64,000 nucleotides of DNA from Streptomyces gardneri (GTDB taxonomy: Bacteria > Actinomycetota > Actinomycetes > Streptomycetales > Streptomycetaceae): positions 52,053 through 116,052 of the forward strand of contig NZ_BJMN01000035.1 in the NCBI RefSeq assembly GCF_006539185.1. Reading direction: 5' to 3'. Positions 8,103 through 16,483 of this stretch are shown in pieces. The notes below the pieces were generated by a model. The model did not search any database and was not told the origin of the DNA. It worked only from the letters and a program-made list of their open reading frames with translations. The number at the start of each line of letters is the position of its first letter. The stretch's first letter is position 1. The translations under genes and the position numbers were made by a program.

Positions 8103-9674
8103 TTGCACCGCAGAATCATCGTTCCGAGCGCCCTCGCGGCCTCCCTGCTGCTGGCGATCCCGGCATCGGCGGCCGACTTCACCCCCGGGGCCCCGGGCAT
8201 CGGCGACTCCTACTACCCCGCCAGCGGCAACGGCGGCTACGACGTCTCCCATTACGACCTGCGGCTGAAGTACCAGCCGGAGACCGACCTGCTCGAGGGC
8301 ACGGCGACGATCGTCGCCACGACGAAGCAGAACCTGTCCCGCTTCAACCTGGACCTCGGCCTGAAGGTCAGCGAGGTCCGGGTGAACGGGCGCCTCGCGA
8401 AGTTCGCCACTTCGGGCGACCACGAGCTGGAGGTCACCCCGGCCGTCCCGCTGGAGAAGAACAAGGCGATCTCGGTCGTCGTCCGCTACGCGGGCAAGCC
8501 CTCCGAGTTCAAGGTCGACGGCTGGTCGGCCTGGGCCCGCACCCCGGACGGCGGCGTCGCCGCGCAGGAGCCGGACTCGGCCGTCTGGTGGTTCCCGTCC
8601 AACGACCACCCGCTGGACAAGGCCACCTTCGACGTCTCCGTCTCGGTGCCGGACGGCACGCAGGCCATCAGCAACGGTGTGCTCCAGTCGCAGTCCTCGC
8701 GGCTCGGCTGGACGCGCTTCAACTGGCGCTCGAACAAGCCGCAGGCGACGTACCTGGCCACGCTCGCCGTCGGCAAGTTCGACATCACGACGGACAAGAC
8801 GGCCAACGGACTGCCCGTCCTCAACGCGTACAGCAAGGACCTCGGCGACAACGCGGGCGCGGCGCGCGCCTCGATCGAGCGGACGACCGAGGTCGCGGAG
8901 TGGCTGGAGGGGGTCTTCGGGCCGTACCCCTTCAACTCCCTCGGCGGGTACGTGCCGAACGTGACGAGCGGCTTCGCCCTGGAGACGCAGACCCGGCCGT
9001 TCTACAGCCCGCGGCAGTTCGCCAACGGAGCGAACGTGTCGGTCGTCGTCCATGAGCTGGCGCACCAGTGGTACGGCGACAGCGTGTCCGTCCGGGACTG
9101 GAAGGACATCTGGGTCAACGAGGGCTTCGCCCGCTACAGCCAGTGGCTGTGGTCGGAGAAGGAGGGCGAGGGCACGGCCCAGGAGCTGGCGGACTACGTG
9201 TACGCCACGCGGACGGCCGAGGACCCGTTCTGGACGGTCAAGCCGGGCGACCCGGGCGCGGAGAACCAGTTCCACATCGCCGTCTACGACCGGGGCGCGC
9301 TGGCCCTCCAGGCCCTGCGCAACGAGATCGGCGACGAGGACTTCTTCGCGATCCTGAAGGGCTGGCCGCAGGAGTTCGCCTACGGCAACGCGCGCGTCGG
9401 CGACTTCGTGCGGTACGCGGAGCGGGTCTCCGGCAAGCCGCTGGCCGGGCTCTTCGACACCTGGCTCTACCAGCCGTCTAAGCCGGCCGCGTCGACGGCG
9501 GCCGCGGCCGGCCCGTCCGCCCCCAAGGCGGCCGCTCCGGCCTCCGGTCCCGCCGCGCGGTCGGCGGCCCGGTCGGCGGCTCCCAAGCCCGTGCAGCCGA
9601 AGTCGTGGAAGAAGATCGCGGCGACGAACACGGTGCACGACCACGACGAGCACGTGGGCCACGGCAAGCACTGA
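8103..9674 (+). CDS. Secreted M1-family metallopeptidase (aminopeptidase)
   Basis: 523 residues if started at TTG 8103, which has GGGGAG 5 nt upstream; an ATG at 8085 in frame would add six residues but has no ribosome site. A signal peptide (HRRIIVPSALAASLLLAIPASA) leads. The gluzincin zinc site is complete: HELAHQWYGD followed by NEGFARY. The preceding exopeptidase motif appears as GFALETQT in place of GAMEN. M1 enzymes remove single N-terminal residues. The last 65 residues are an Ala/Pro/Ser-rich tail ending in a His-rich HDHDEHVGHGKH, unusual for the family and possibly metal-binding or wall-associated. Confidence 0.92.
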   Translation: MHRRIIVPSALAASLLLAIPASAADFTPGAPGIGDSYYPASGNGGYDVSHYDLRLKYQPETDLLEGTATIVATTKQNLSRFNLDLGLKVSEVRVNGRLAKFATSGDHELEVTPAVPLEKNKAISVVVRYAGKPSEFKVDGWSAWARTPDGGVAAQEPDSAVWWFPSNDHPLDKATFDVSVSVPDGTQAISNGVLQSQSSRLGWTRFNWRSNKPQATYLATLAVGKFDITTDKTANGLPVLNAYSKDLGDNAGAARASIERTTEVAEWLEGVFGPYPFNSLGGYVPNVTSGFALETQTRPFYSPRQFANGANVSVVVHELAHQWYGDSVSVRDWKDIWVNEGFARYSQWLWSEKEGEGTAQELADYVYATRTAEDPFWTVKPGDPGAENQFHIAVYDRGALALQALRNEIGDEDFFAILKGWPQEFAYGNARVGDFVRYAERVSGKPLAGLFDTWLYQPSKPAASTAAAAGPSAPKAAAPASGPAARSAARSAAPKPVQPKSWKKIAATNTVHDHDEHVGHGKH

Positions 9675-9693
9675 GCCGGGCCGGGGCCGTCCG

Positions 9694-10578
9694 TCAGCGC
9701 TTCGCGCGGCGGGCGGCCTCGCGTGCCGTCCGGGCCAGGGGCAGGTAGCGCAGCCGCTCGGGCAGGACGGGGACGACGGCCCGGACGACCCGGGCGAACC
9801 GGCGCAGCGTGCGCTCCTGCGCGTCCGTCCACTCCAGGCCGATGGCCTCGCGGGCGTCCGGCGGCATCAGGCCCACGGTGAGGAAGGCCCGCAGCCGCAG
9901 GAACGGGCGGCGCAGGGCGGGCCAGACGAGCCGGAGGGCCGGCCGGAGGGGCAGGGGGCCACGGTCCGGGGCGGGCACCGGCAGGTCGGGGTCGAGCAGC
10001 TCCCGGACGACGACGGTCGCCTCCAGCTCGTCGGCGAGGACCTTCCGGTAGTACGGCCAGAACTCGTCGATCGTCTGCGGCATGTCCCGGTCGTGGATGC
10101 CGAGGACGCGGCCGACCTGGAGCCACTCGGCGTACAGCTGCCGTTCCTGGGCGTCGGTGAGGGGGCGGGCGAGGAGGCCGAGGCCGTACCGGTAGACGGG
10201 GAAGCCCGTCGCGTGCACCCAGGAGTAGTAGGCCGGGGTGAGCGCGTGGTACGCGCGGCCGTGGGCGTCGGTGCCCTGGATGTCGCGGTGCAGCCGCCGG
10301 AGGCGGCGGCCCTCCTCGGCGGCGTCCTCGCCTCCGTACACCCACAGCTGGACCGAGCGCAGGGAGCGCTCGCCGCGGCCCCAGGGGTCGGTGCGGAAGA
10401 CGGAGTGCTCGTCGACGCCGGCGCCGATCGCGGGGTGGGCGACCTGCATGGTGAGGGCGGCGGGCAGCATCAGGAGCGCCCGGATGTCGCCGGCGACGCT
10501 CCACAGCACGCCGCCGACGGGCGGGGGTGCGGGATCGCCGGCCGGGGTCCGGGCGGCGGGCTGCTGCGGGTGGCTCAT
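9694..10578 (-). CDS. Oxygenase MpaB family (DUF2236) protein
   Basis: 294 residues from the ATG at 10578, with GGAGAG upstream; an ATG 18 bp earlier lacks this. The sequence matches the DUF2236/MpaB-type family, which includes latex-clearing and mycophenolic-acid pathway oxygenases that bind haem: GDIRALLMLPAALTMQVAHPAIGAGVDEHS near residue 35, then AYYSWVHATGF. The histidines in AHPA and WVHA are candidate ligands. No signal peptide is seen. The substrate is unknown. The terminator just upstream separates it from the ATP-synthase-b-like gene, so it is a single-gene unit. Confidence 0.8.
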   Translation of the reverse strand: MSHPQQPAARTPAGDPAPPPVGGVLWSVAGDIRALLMLPAALTMQVAHPAIGAGVDEHSVFRTDPWGRGERSLRSVQLWVYGGEDAAEEGRRLRRLHRDIQGTDAHGRAYHALTPAYYSWVHATGFPVYRYGLGLLARPLTDAQERQLYAEWLQVGRVLGIHDRDMPQTIDEFWPYYRKVLADELEATVVVRELLDPDLPVPAPDRGPLPLRPALRLVWPALRRPFLRLRAFLTVGLMPPDAREAIGLEWTDAQERTLRRFARVVRAVVPVLPERLRYLPLARTAREAARRAKR

Positions 10579-10654
10579 TGCGGTCGCTCTCCTCACGCGT
10601 CCGGCCGTGCGCGACCGGTCTCACACATCCAGACTGCACCCACCCGTCCCATGA

Positions 10655-10708
10655 CGAAGGGGCCGCCGCCCGGGCAGGCGTTCTGCTGCCCGGGTGGCGG
10701 CCCCTTCG
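10655..10708 (-). terminator. Strong hairpin terminator after the AtpF-like gene
   Basis: A 23-bp inverted repeat (10655-10677 against 10686-10708), with one G-T pair and a loop of about 8 nt, lies 17 bp past the stop of the gene at 10725-11213. Confidence 0.85.
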
Positions 10709-10724
10709 CGAGGACCGGGGTGGG

Positions 10725-11213
10725 TCAGGAGCGGTCGGCCCCGACCGGCTCGCCGACGATGCGGGCCGCGAGGGCGTGGGCCCAGGCGTCGACGTCCGCG
10801 GTCAGCTCGCGCTCGGCGGCGGCGCGCTCGGTGGCGATCTTCGCGGCACCGGCGGAGATGATGGCGTCGCGCTCGGCGCTGCCCTCGGCGCGGGCGGCGG
10901 CGATGGCTGCCGAGCCCTCCTCGATGGCGGCGGAGCGGATGCGCGCGGCCTCGTGGCGGGCCTCGGCGAGCTCCGCCTCGTACTGCTCGCGGATCTGCGT
11001 GGCCTCGGAGCGCAGGTCGTCGGCGCGCTCGGTGCCGCCGTCGATGGCGTCCTCACGCTCGTCGAGCGTGCGGCGGATCTTGGGCAGGATCCCCTTCGCC
11101 AGGATGAGGAAGGTGAGCGCAAACAACACCACGCCGAGGATGAGCTCGGCCCAGACGGGGTTGAGGGGACCAAGGTCCATTTCGAAGACGGTGGGGTTAC
11201 TCGCGAGGGTCAT
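10725..11213 (-). CDS. Orphan ATP synthase F0 subunit b-like protein
   Basis: 162 residues. A single membrane helix lies near the N-terminus (residues 22-39, AELILGVVLFALTFLILA), followed by KGILPKIRRTLDEREDAI and a long charged coiled-coil rich in Glu, Ala and Arg. This is the layout and motif pattern of F0 subunit b, whose helix anchors the peripheral stalk. A genuine atpF would sit in the atpBEFHAGDC operon; here no other atp gene is present, and the gene stands alone between a leaderless-type promoter and a strong terminator. The C-terminus, which in subunit b contacts delta, ends in GEPVGADRS. It could be a paralogue that replaces subunit b in special conditions, or an unrelated coiled-coil membrane anchor. 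Confidence 0.75.
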   Translation of the reverse strand: MTLASNPTVFEMDLGPLNPVWAELILGVVLFALTFLILAKGILPKIRRTLDEREDAIDGGTERADDLRSEATQIREQYEAELAEARHEAARIRSAAIEEGSAAIAAARAEGSAERDAIISAGAAKIATERAAAERELTADVDAWAHALAARIVGEPVGADRS

Positions 11214-11219
11214 GCGCGC

Positions 11220-11225
11220 ATTCTA
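11220..11225 (-). promoter_or_regulatory. -10-like element TAGAAT, probable leaderless start
   Basis: On the minus strand TAGAAT is followed by 6 nt and the ATG at 11213. No ribosome site lies between. TTGTCC and TTGTTT lie upstream but not at ideal -35 spacing. Confidence 0.5.
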
Positions 11226-11383
11226 CCTGGATCAAACAAGGACAATTCAGACAGTGGGAGGAGAGTTGGCGCGGTTGTGCGAGTTCGGCAAGATTCCCGG
11301 CACCCAAAGGCTACCGGAAGGTAACCACGACTGATTGTATGTGCGGCGCCAGGCCAACCCCCCACCTTCATATGGGAGTTCCC

Positions 11384-12373
11384 GTGTCCTTCGCCGTGCT
11401 CCGCCGCGCCCCCGGCGCCGCCCTCTCGCTGGCGCTCGCCGCCGCCACCCTCGCGGCGACCGCCCCGGCCGCCGGCGCCGCCTCCGCCGCGACCGCCGAG
11501 ACCCCGCGCCTGAAGGTGCTCTCGTACAACACCTTCCTCTTCTCCAAGACGCTGTACCCGAACTGGGGCCAGGACCACCGGGCCAAGGCGATCCCCGCCG
11601 CCCCCTTCTTCCAGGGGCAGGACGTCGTCGTGATCCAGGAGGCCTTCGACAACTCCTCCTCCGACGCGCTCAAGGCGAACGCCGCCGCGCAGTACCCGCA
11701 CCAGACGCCGGTCATGGGCCGCTCCAAGACGGGCTGGGACGCCACCGGCGGGGCCTACTCGGCCACCACTCCCGAGGACGGCGGCGTGACGATCCTCAGC
11801 AAGTGGCCGATCGTCCGCAAGGAGCAGTACGTCTACAAGGACGCCTGCGGCGCCGACTGGTACTCGAACAAGGGCTTCGTCTACACCGTCCTGGACGTGA
11901 ACGGCAGCCGGGTCCACGTCGTCGGCACCCACGCCCAGTCCACCGACCCGGGCTGCTCGGCGGGCGAGGCGGCGCAGATGCGCAGCCGCCAGTTCAAGGC
12001 GATGGACGCCTTCCTCGACGCCAAGAACATCCCGGCGAACGAGCAGGTCATCGTCGCGGGTGACATGAACGTCGACTCGCGCACCCCCGAGTACGGCACG
12101 ATGCTCGCCGACGCGGGCCTGGTGGGGGCCGACGCCCGCACCGGCCACACGTACTCCTTCGACACCGACCTGAACTCGATCGCCTCCGAGCGCTACCCGG
12201 ACGACCCGCGCGAGGACCTCGACTACGTCCTCCACCGGGCCGGCAACGCCCGCCCCGCCGGCTGGACCAACCACGTGGTCCTGGAGCAGAGCGCCCCGTG
12301 GACGGTCTCCAGCTGGGGCACGCGCTACACGTACACCAACCTCTCCGACCACTACCCGGTCACCGCCTTCTGA
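11384..12373 (+). CDS. Secreted sphingomyelin phosphodiesterase (bacterial neutral sphingomyelinase)
   Basis: 329 residues from GTG 11384, chosen because GGGAG sits 5 nt upstream; an in-frame ATG at 11372 overlaps that ribosome site. A signal peptide (about residues 1-36) ends near AAGAASA. The exonuclease-endonuclease-phosphatase fold is complete: LKVLSYNTFLF, VVVIQEAFDN (metal-binding Glu), VVGTHAQSTDPGC (His), GDMNVD, and the C-terminal SDHYPVTAF with the catalytic His. The spacing and Cys content fit secreted bacterial sphingomyelinases, which cut sphingomyelin into ceramide and phosphocholine. In a soil organism it probably supplies phosphate or acts on eukaryotic membranes. Confidence 0.9.
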   Translation: MSFAVLRRAPGAALSLALAAATLAATAPAAGAASAATAETPRLKVLSYNTFLFSKTLYPNWGQDHRAKAIPAAPFFQGQDVVVIQEAFDNSSSDALKANAAAQYPHQTPVMGRSKTGWDATGGAYSATTPEDGGVTILSKWPIVRKEQYVYKDACGADWYSNKGFVYTVLDVNGSRVHVVGTHAQSTDPGCSAGEAAQMRSRQFKAMDAFLDAKNIPANEQVIVAGDMNVDSRTPEYGTMLADAGLVGADARTGHTYSFDTDLNSIASERYPDDPREDLDYVLHRAGNARPAGWTNHVVLEQSAPWTVSSWGTRYTYTNLSDHYPVTAF

Positions 12374-12402
12374 CCGACCGGACCTGAGGGGCGCCTGCCC
12401 GG

Positions 12403-12888
12403 CTAGTACCCGGCTCGCCCGAAGAGGCTGTACAGCCAGGCGCCGAGGACCGCGGCGACGCAGAGCAGGACGAACCAGGAGCCGGGGCTCGTGTGCCGCG
12501 ATCTACGCGGCCGCCGCCCCGGCTTCGCCTGCTTGCCGGGCCTGCCCGCCTTCTCCTTGGGCCGTCCCGCGCGGGACGGCCCCGGGGCCGCGTCGGCGCC
12601 GGCGGCGACGTCGGCGAGCAGCCGCCGGCAGATCGTCGCCAGCTCCGCCGTCCCGGACGTCAGATCGACCACGATCTCGCTCCGGGCGGGCGCGGTGGTC
12701 CCCCCGTCGAGTATCCGCCCGGCGCGCAGCAGCGCCCGGTCCTTGCCCCCGGTCGGGGCGAGACTGATCCAGCGGCGCACGTGCTCGCCCCGGATGACCA
12801 CCCCGCCACCCCGCTCCCGGTACACGGTATGCTCCCGCCACAGGACGCGGGCCAACTCATCGGCCGTCTCCCTGAGTTGCACGTACAT
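12403..12888 (-). CDS. Hypothetical C-terminally anchored membrane protein
   Basis: 161 residues from the ATG at 12888, with GGGGAG 4 nt upstream. Residues 1-95 are a soluble domain that I do not recognise. It is followed by a Pro/Lys/Arg/Gly-rich linker (about 100-135) and a single C-terminal membrane helix (SWFVLLCVAAVLGAWLYSLF) with only five residues after it. The layout suggests a tail-anchored protein with its domain in the cytoplasm. The gene ends convergently 30 bp from the sphingomyelinase gene, with no clear hairpin between them. Confidence 0.65.
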   Translation of the reverse strand: MYVQLRETADELARVLWREHTVYRERGGGVVIRGEHVRRWISLAPTGGKDRALLRAGRILDGGTTAPARSEIVVDLTSGTAELATICRRLLADVAAGADAAPGPSRAGRPKEKAGRPGKQAKPGRRPRRSRHTSPGSWFVLLCVAAVLGAWLYSLFGRAGY

Positions 12889-12981
12889 CCGACTCCCCTG
12901 CTCCTGTTCCCCCGATACGAACAGCCGCCGACTCTAACCCGCGCCGCCCGCCGCGCCTGTCGTGCCCCGTCCCCGCGCCCC

Positions 12982-13464
12982 TTACGCGTCGAAGTCGTAC
13001 ACGGTGACCGGTATCCCCCGGTCCACCAGCCTGCGGACGACGAGCGGCCCGACCTCGTCCCAGGTGCCGCCCGCCAGCCCGCAGCCGATCCGCGGCATGT
13101 GGACGGAGGCGCCCAGCTCGGCCGCCTTGTCGCCGAGCAGCGCGAGCGCGGCGTCGATCGCCCCGTACCGCACGGGCACGGCCTGGTTGCGCACGGTCCG
13201 TATGTCGTGCTGGCCCACGAGGTTGGCCACCCACAGGTCGGGTTCGACCCGGACGAACTGTGCGGCGCCCAGTCCGAAGTCGTTCCCCGCCCGGTCACGG
13301 TGCCACTGCCGGAAGGCCTTCTCCGGCTCCGGCCAGCGGCGCGTGAGCGCGACGACGAAGCCCCTGCCCCAATGCCCGGCGTCGTTGCAGACGTGGGCGA
13401 TGATCCTCACGCCCTCGCCGTGCGGCGCGGTCGCGTCACCTTCGACGTATGTGATCCCGTTCAT
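12982..13464 (-). CDS. Macro domain protein
   Basis: 160 residues from the ATG at 13464; a frame extending to 13545 crosses the promoter and is rejected. It is a single macro domain: ITYVEGDATAPH at the N-terminus, IIAHVCNDAGHWGRGFVVAL (adenosine and ribose loop) near residue 25, and MPRIGCGLAGGTWDEV (diphosphate loop) near 125. The family binds ADP-ribose and often hydrolyses O-acetyl-ADP-ribose, ADP-ribose-1''-phosphate or ADP-ribosyl groups. The short Poa1p-like form seen here suggests a cytoplasmic phosphatase or de-ADP-ribosylase. It is divergent from the MerR gene. A TAGCGT element 7 nt upstream predicts a leaderless mRNA. Confidence 0.9.
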   Translation of the reverse strand: MNGITYVEGDATAPHGEGVRIIAHVCNDAGHWGRGFVVALTRRWPEPEKAFRQWHRDRAGNDFGLGAAQFVRVEPDLWVANLVGQHDIRTVRNQAVPVRYGAIDAALALLGDKAAELGASVHMPRIGCGLAGGTWDEVGPLVVRRLVDRGIPVTVYDFDA

Positions 13465-13471
13465 GTCGATC

Positions 13472-13498
13472 ACGCTACGGACAGCCACTGACAGTGGC
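13472..13498 (-). promoter_or_regulatory. Leaderless -10 (TAGCGT) and adjacent palindrome before the macro gene
   Basis: TAGCGT (13472-13477, minus strand) lies 7 nt before the macro-domain ATG. Next to it GCCACTG-A-CAGTGGC (13484-13498) is a perfect 15-bp palindrome. It overlaps the region where the -35 would lie, so it is a candidate operator for repressing the macro gene. It lies 58 bp upstream of the divergent MerR gene. Confidence 0.5.
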
Positions 13499-13555
13499 GA
13501 CGGCCTTTTACCCCGTGGTCTTTTACACAGCTGGTGAGACAGCAATACTGTCCAA

Positions 13556-14284
13556 GTGAGCGACGAGGAGCACGAGCCGAGGTATACGGTCGACGAGCTG
13601 GCCGCGCGGGCCGGGGTGACGGTGCGGACCGTGCGGTTCTACGGGACGCGGGGGCTGTTGCCGCCGCCCGTCATCGGGGCCCGGAGGGTCGGGCACTACG
13701 GGCCCGGGCATCTGTCGCGGCTCGCGCTCATCGAGGAGTTGCAGCGGCAGGGCATGACGCTGGCCGCGATCGAGCGGTACCTGGAGCAGCTGCCGGCCGA
13801 CCTCAGCGAGCAGGACCTGGCCATCCACCGGGCGCTCGTGGCCTCCTGGGCGCCCGAGTCGGCCGAGGAGATCACGCTGCGCGAGCTGGAGCGGCGGGCC
13901 GGGCGGGGGCTCACCGGGCAGGACGTCGACCGGCTGGCCGCCATGGGGGTGCTGGACCGGACCGCCGACGCCGACACCTTCCGGCTCGACGGCACGCTGC
14001 TGCGGCTCGGGGTCGAGCTGCTCGACGTGCCGATCGAGCACGAGACGATCCTCGCCTCCCGCACCGTCCTCGTGGAGCACGCCCGCGCCGCCGCCCAGGA
14101 GCTCTCCCGGCTCTTCCGGGACGAGGTGTGGAACCCGTACCGGGAGAGCGCCGAGGACCCGGACCACCTGAACGCCATGCGGTCGCTCTCGGCCCATATG
14201 CAGCCGATGGTGGTCCAGGCCCTGGTCACGGCCTTCCAGCGCTCGCTCCGCGAGGAGCTGCGCGCCGCGTTCAGGAGTCGGTGA
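13556..14284 (+). CDS. MerR family transcriptional regulator
   Basis: 242 residues from GTG 13556. The N-terminal 70 residues are a MerR winged helix-turn-helix (YTVDELAARAGVTVRTVRFYGTRG, then RRVGHYGPGHLSRLALIEEL). The dimerisation helix and a long C-terminal domain without a cysteine metal site follow, so it probably senses an organic ligand or partner. AATACT 6 nt before the GTG and TTTACA 16 nt further up form a possible promoter. The gene runs tail-to-tail into the beta-oxidation operon: its last 14 bp overlap the end of the FadB-type gene. In many actinobacteria MerR proteins next to fatty-acid genes control them; here that is only inference from position. Confidence 0.88.
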   Translation: MSDEEHEPRYTVDELAARAGVTVRTVRFYGTRGLLPPPVIGARRVGHYGPGHLSRLALIEELQRQGMTLAAIERYLEQLPADLSEQDLAIHRALVASWAPESAEEITLRELERRAGRGLTGQDVDRLAAMGVLDRTADADTFRLDGTLLRLGVELLDVPIEHETILASRTVLVEHARAAAQELSRLFRDEVWNPYRESAEDPDHLNAMRSLSAHMQPMVVQALVTAFQRSLREELRAAFRSR

Positions 14285-16445
14285 AGACCTCGCCGCGCTC
14301 GGCCTTATCGACGAGGAGGGCCGGCGGGGTGAAGCGCTCGCCGTACGTCTCCGCCAGCTCGCGCGCGCGGGCCGTGAAGCCGGCGACACCGCCCTCGTAG
14401 CCGTTGACGTACTGGAGCACGCCGCCGGTCCAGGCCGGGAAGCCGATGCCCATGATGGAGCCGATGTTGGCGTCGGCGATCGAGGTCAGGACGCCCTCCT
14501 CCAGGAGCCGGACGGTGTCCAGCGCCTCGGAGAACAGCATCCGCTCCTGCATGTCGCGGAAGGGAATCTCGTACCCCGGCTTGGTGAAGTGCTCGCGCAG
14601 GCCCGGCCACAGCTTCCCGCGCTTGCCGTCCTCCGCGTAGTCGTAGAAGCCCGCCCCGCCGCTGCGGCCCTGGCGGCCGAACTCGTCGACCATGCGGTCG
14701 ATCACGGCCTCGCCCGGGTGGGTGGCCCACTCCCCGCCGGCCTCCTCGATCGCGCGCCGGGTCTCGTTGCGGATCTTGCGGGGCAGGGTCAGCGTCAGCT
14801 CGTCCATGAGGGAGAGGACCTTCGCCGGGTAGCCGGCCTGGGCGGCGGCCTGCTCGATCGAGGCGGGCTCGATGCCCTCGCCGACCATGGCGACGCCTTC
14901 GTTGATGAAGTGGCCGATGACGCGGGAGGTGAAGAAGCCGCGCGAGTCGTTGACGACGATCGGCGTCTTGTTGATCTGCCGGACCAGGTCGAAGGCGCGG
15001 GCGAGGGCCTCGTCGCCGGTGCGCTCGCCCTTGATGATCTCGACGAGCGGCATCTTGTCGACGGGCGAGAAGAAGTGCAGGCCGATGAAGTCGGACTGGC
15101 GCTCGACGCCCTCGGCGAGGACGGAGATGGGCAGGGTCGAGGTGTTGGAGCAGAGCAGGGCGTCGGGGGCGACGACGTGCTGGATCTCCTGGAAGACCTT
15201 GTGCTTGAGGGACGTGTCCTCGAAGACCGCCTCGATCACGGCGTCGCAGCCGGCCAGGGCCTGGACGTCGGAGGTCGCGGTGATGCGGGCGAGGAGGGCG
15301 TCGGCCTTCTCCTGGGTGGTGCGGCCCCGGGCGACGGCCTTGGCGCAGAGCTTCTCGGAGTACGCCTTGCCCTTCGCCGCCGACTCGGCGGAGAGGTCCT
15401 TGAGGACGACCTCGATGCCGGCGCGGGCGCAGGAGTACGCGATGCCGGCGCCCATCATGCCGGCGCCGAGGACGGCGACCTTCCGGACCTGCCGCTTCTC
15501 GACGTCCTTCGGGCGGCTCGCGCCCGAGTTCACGGCCTGGAGGTCGAAGAAGAACGCCTGGATCATGTTCTTCGCGGTCTGCCCGATGACCAGCTCGGTG
15601 AAGTAGCGGCTCTCGATGGTGCTCGCGGTCTCGAAGTCGACCTGGGAGCCCTCGACTGCGGCGGCCATGATGGCGCGGGGCGCCGGGTAGGGCGCGCCGT
15701 TCAGCTGCTTGCGCAGGTTGGCGGGGAAGGCCGGCAGGTTGGCGGCGAACTTCGGGTTCGACGGGGTGCCGCCGGGGATCCGGTGGCCGGGGACGTCCCA
15801 GGGCTGGCGGGACTCGGGGTGCGTGTCGATGAAGGCGATGGCCTTGGCCATCATCTCCTCGGGGGTGGCGGCCACCTCGTGGACGAGGCCGTTGTCGAGG
15901 GCGCGCTTCGGGGTGTACTGGGTGCCCTGGAGGAGCACCTTGAGCAGGGCGTCGGTGATGCCCATGAGGCGTACGGTACGGGCGACGCCGCCACCGCCCG
16001 GCAGCAGGCCGAGGGTGACCTCGGGCAGGCCGATCTTGGAGCCGGGGGCGTCGAGGGCGACGCGGTGGTGGGAGGCGAGCGCGATCTCGTAGCCGCCGCC
16101 GAGGGCCGCGCCGTTGATCGCGGCGACGACGGGCTTGCCGAGGGTCTCGATGCGGCGCAGGGCGTTCTTGATCCCGAGGGCGGATTCGAAGATGTCCTGG
16201 GCGTGCTCGGGGCCGGCCTTGACCATGTCCTTGAGGTCGCCGCCGGCGAAGAAGGTCTTCTTCGCGGAGGTGTAGATGATGCCCCGGATGGAGTCCTGCT
16301 CGGCCTCCACGCGGTCGGCGATCGCGATGATCGAGGCCCGGAAGGCCTGGTTCATGGTGTTGGCGGACTGGTTCGGGTCGTCGAGGACGAGGGTGACGAT
16401 CCCGGTCGCGTCCTGCTCCCAGCGGATGGTGGTGCTCTCGCTCAT
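14271..16445 (-). CDS. FadB-type 3-hydroxyacyl-CoA dehydrogenase / enoyl-CoA hydratase
   Basis: 724 residues. Residues 1-300 are a crotonase domain (TLVLDDPNQSANTMNQAF, GGDLKDM, and the oxyanion region AAINGAALGGGYEIALA). The central NAD-binding domain begins KVAVLGAGMMGAGIAYSCARAG near 335, and SRGFFTSRV starts the dehydrogenase C-terminal part. It performs hydration of enoyl-CoA and oxidation of 3-hydroxyacyl-CoA in fatty-acid beta-oxidation, usually in complex with the thiolase encoded 38 bp upstream. Last gene of the four-gene operon. Its 3' end overlaps the MerR gene on the other strand by 14 bp. Confidence 0.93.
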   Translation of the reverse strand: MSESTTIRWEQDATGIVTLVLDDPNQSANTMNQAFRASIIAIADRVEAEQDSIRGIIYTSAKKTFFAGGDLKDMVKAGPEHAQDIFESALGIKNALRRIETLGKPVVAAINGAALGGGYEIALASHHRVALDAPGSKIGLPEVTLGLLPGGGGVARTVRLMGITDALLKVLLQGTQYTPKRALDNGLVHEVAATPEEMMAKAIAFIDTHPESRQPWDVPGHRIPGGTPSNPKFAANLPAFPANLRKQLNGAPYPAPRAIMAAAVEGSQVDFETASTIESRYFTELVIGQTAKNMIQAFFFDLQAVNSGASRPKDVEKRQVRKVAVLGAGMMGAGIAYSCARAGIEVVLKDLSAESAAKGKAYSEKLCAKAVARGRTTQEKADALLARITATSDVQALAGCDAVIEAVFEDTSLKHKVFQEIQHVVAPDALLCSNTSTLPISVLAEGVERQSDFIGLHFFSPVDKMPLVEIIKGERTGDEALARAFDLVRQINKTPIVVNDSRGFFTSRVIGHFINEGVAMVGEGIEPASIEQAAAQAGYPAKVLSLMDELTLTLPRKIRNETRRAIEEAGGEWATHPGEAVIDRMVDEFGRQGRSGGAGFYDYAEDGKRGKLWPGLREHFTKPGYEIPFRDMQERMLFSEALDTVRLLEEGVLTSIADANIGSIMGIGFPAWTGGVLQYVNGYEGGVAGFTARARELAETYGERFTPPALLVDKAERGEVFTDS

Positions 16446-16483
16446 GTCTCTGCTTCTCTGTGAGAGGGGTTCGGACGGGACCG

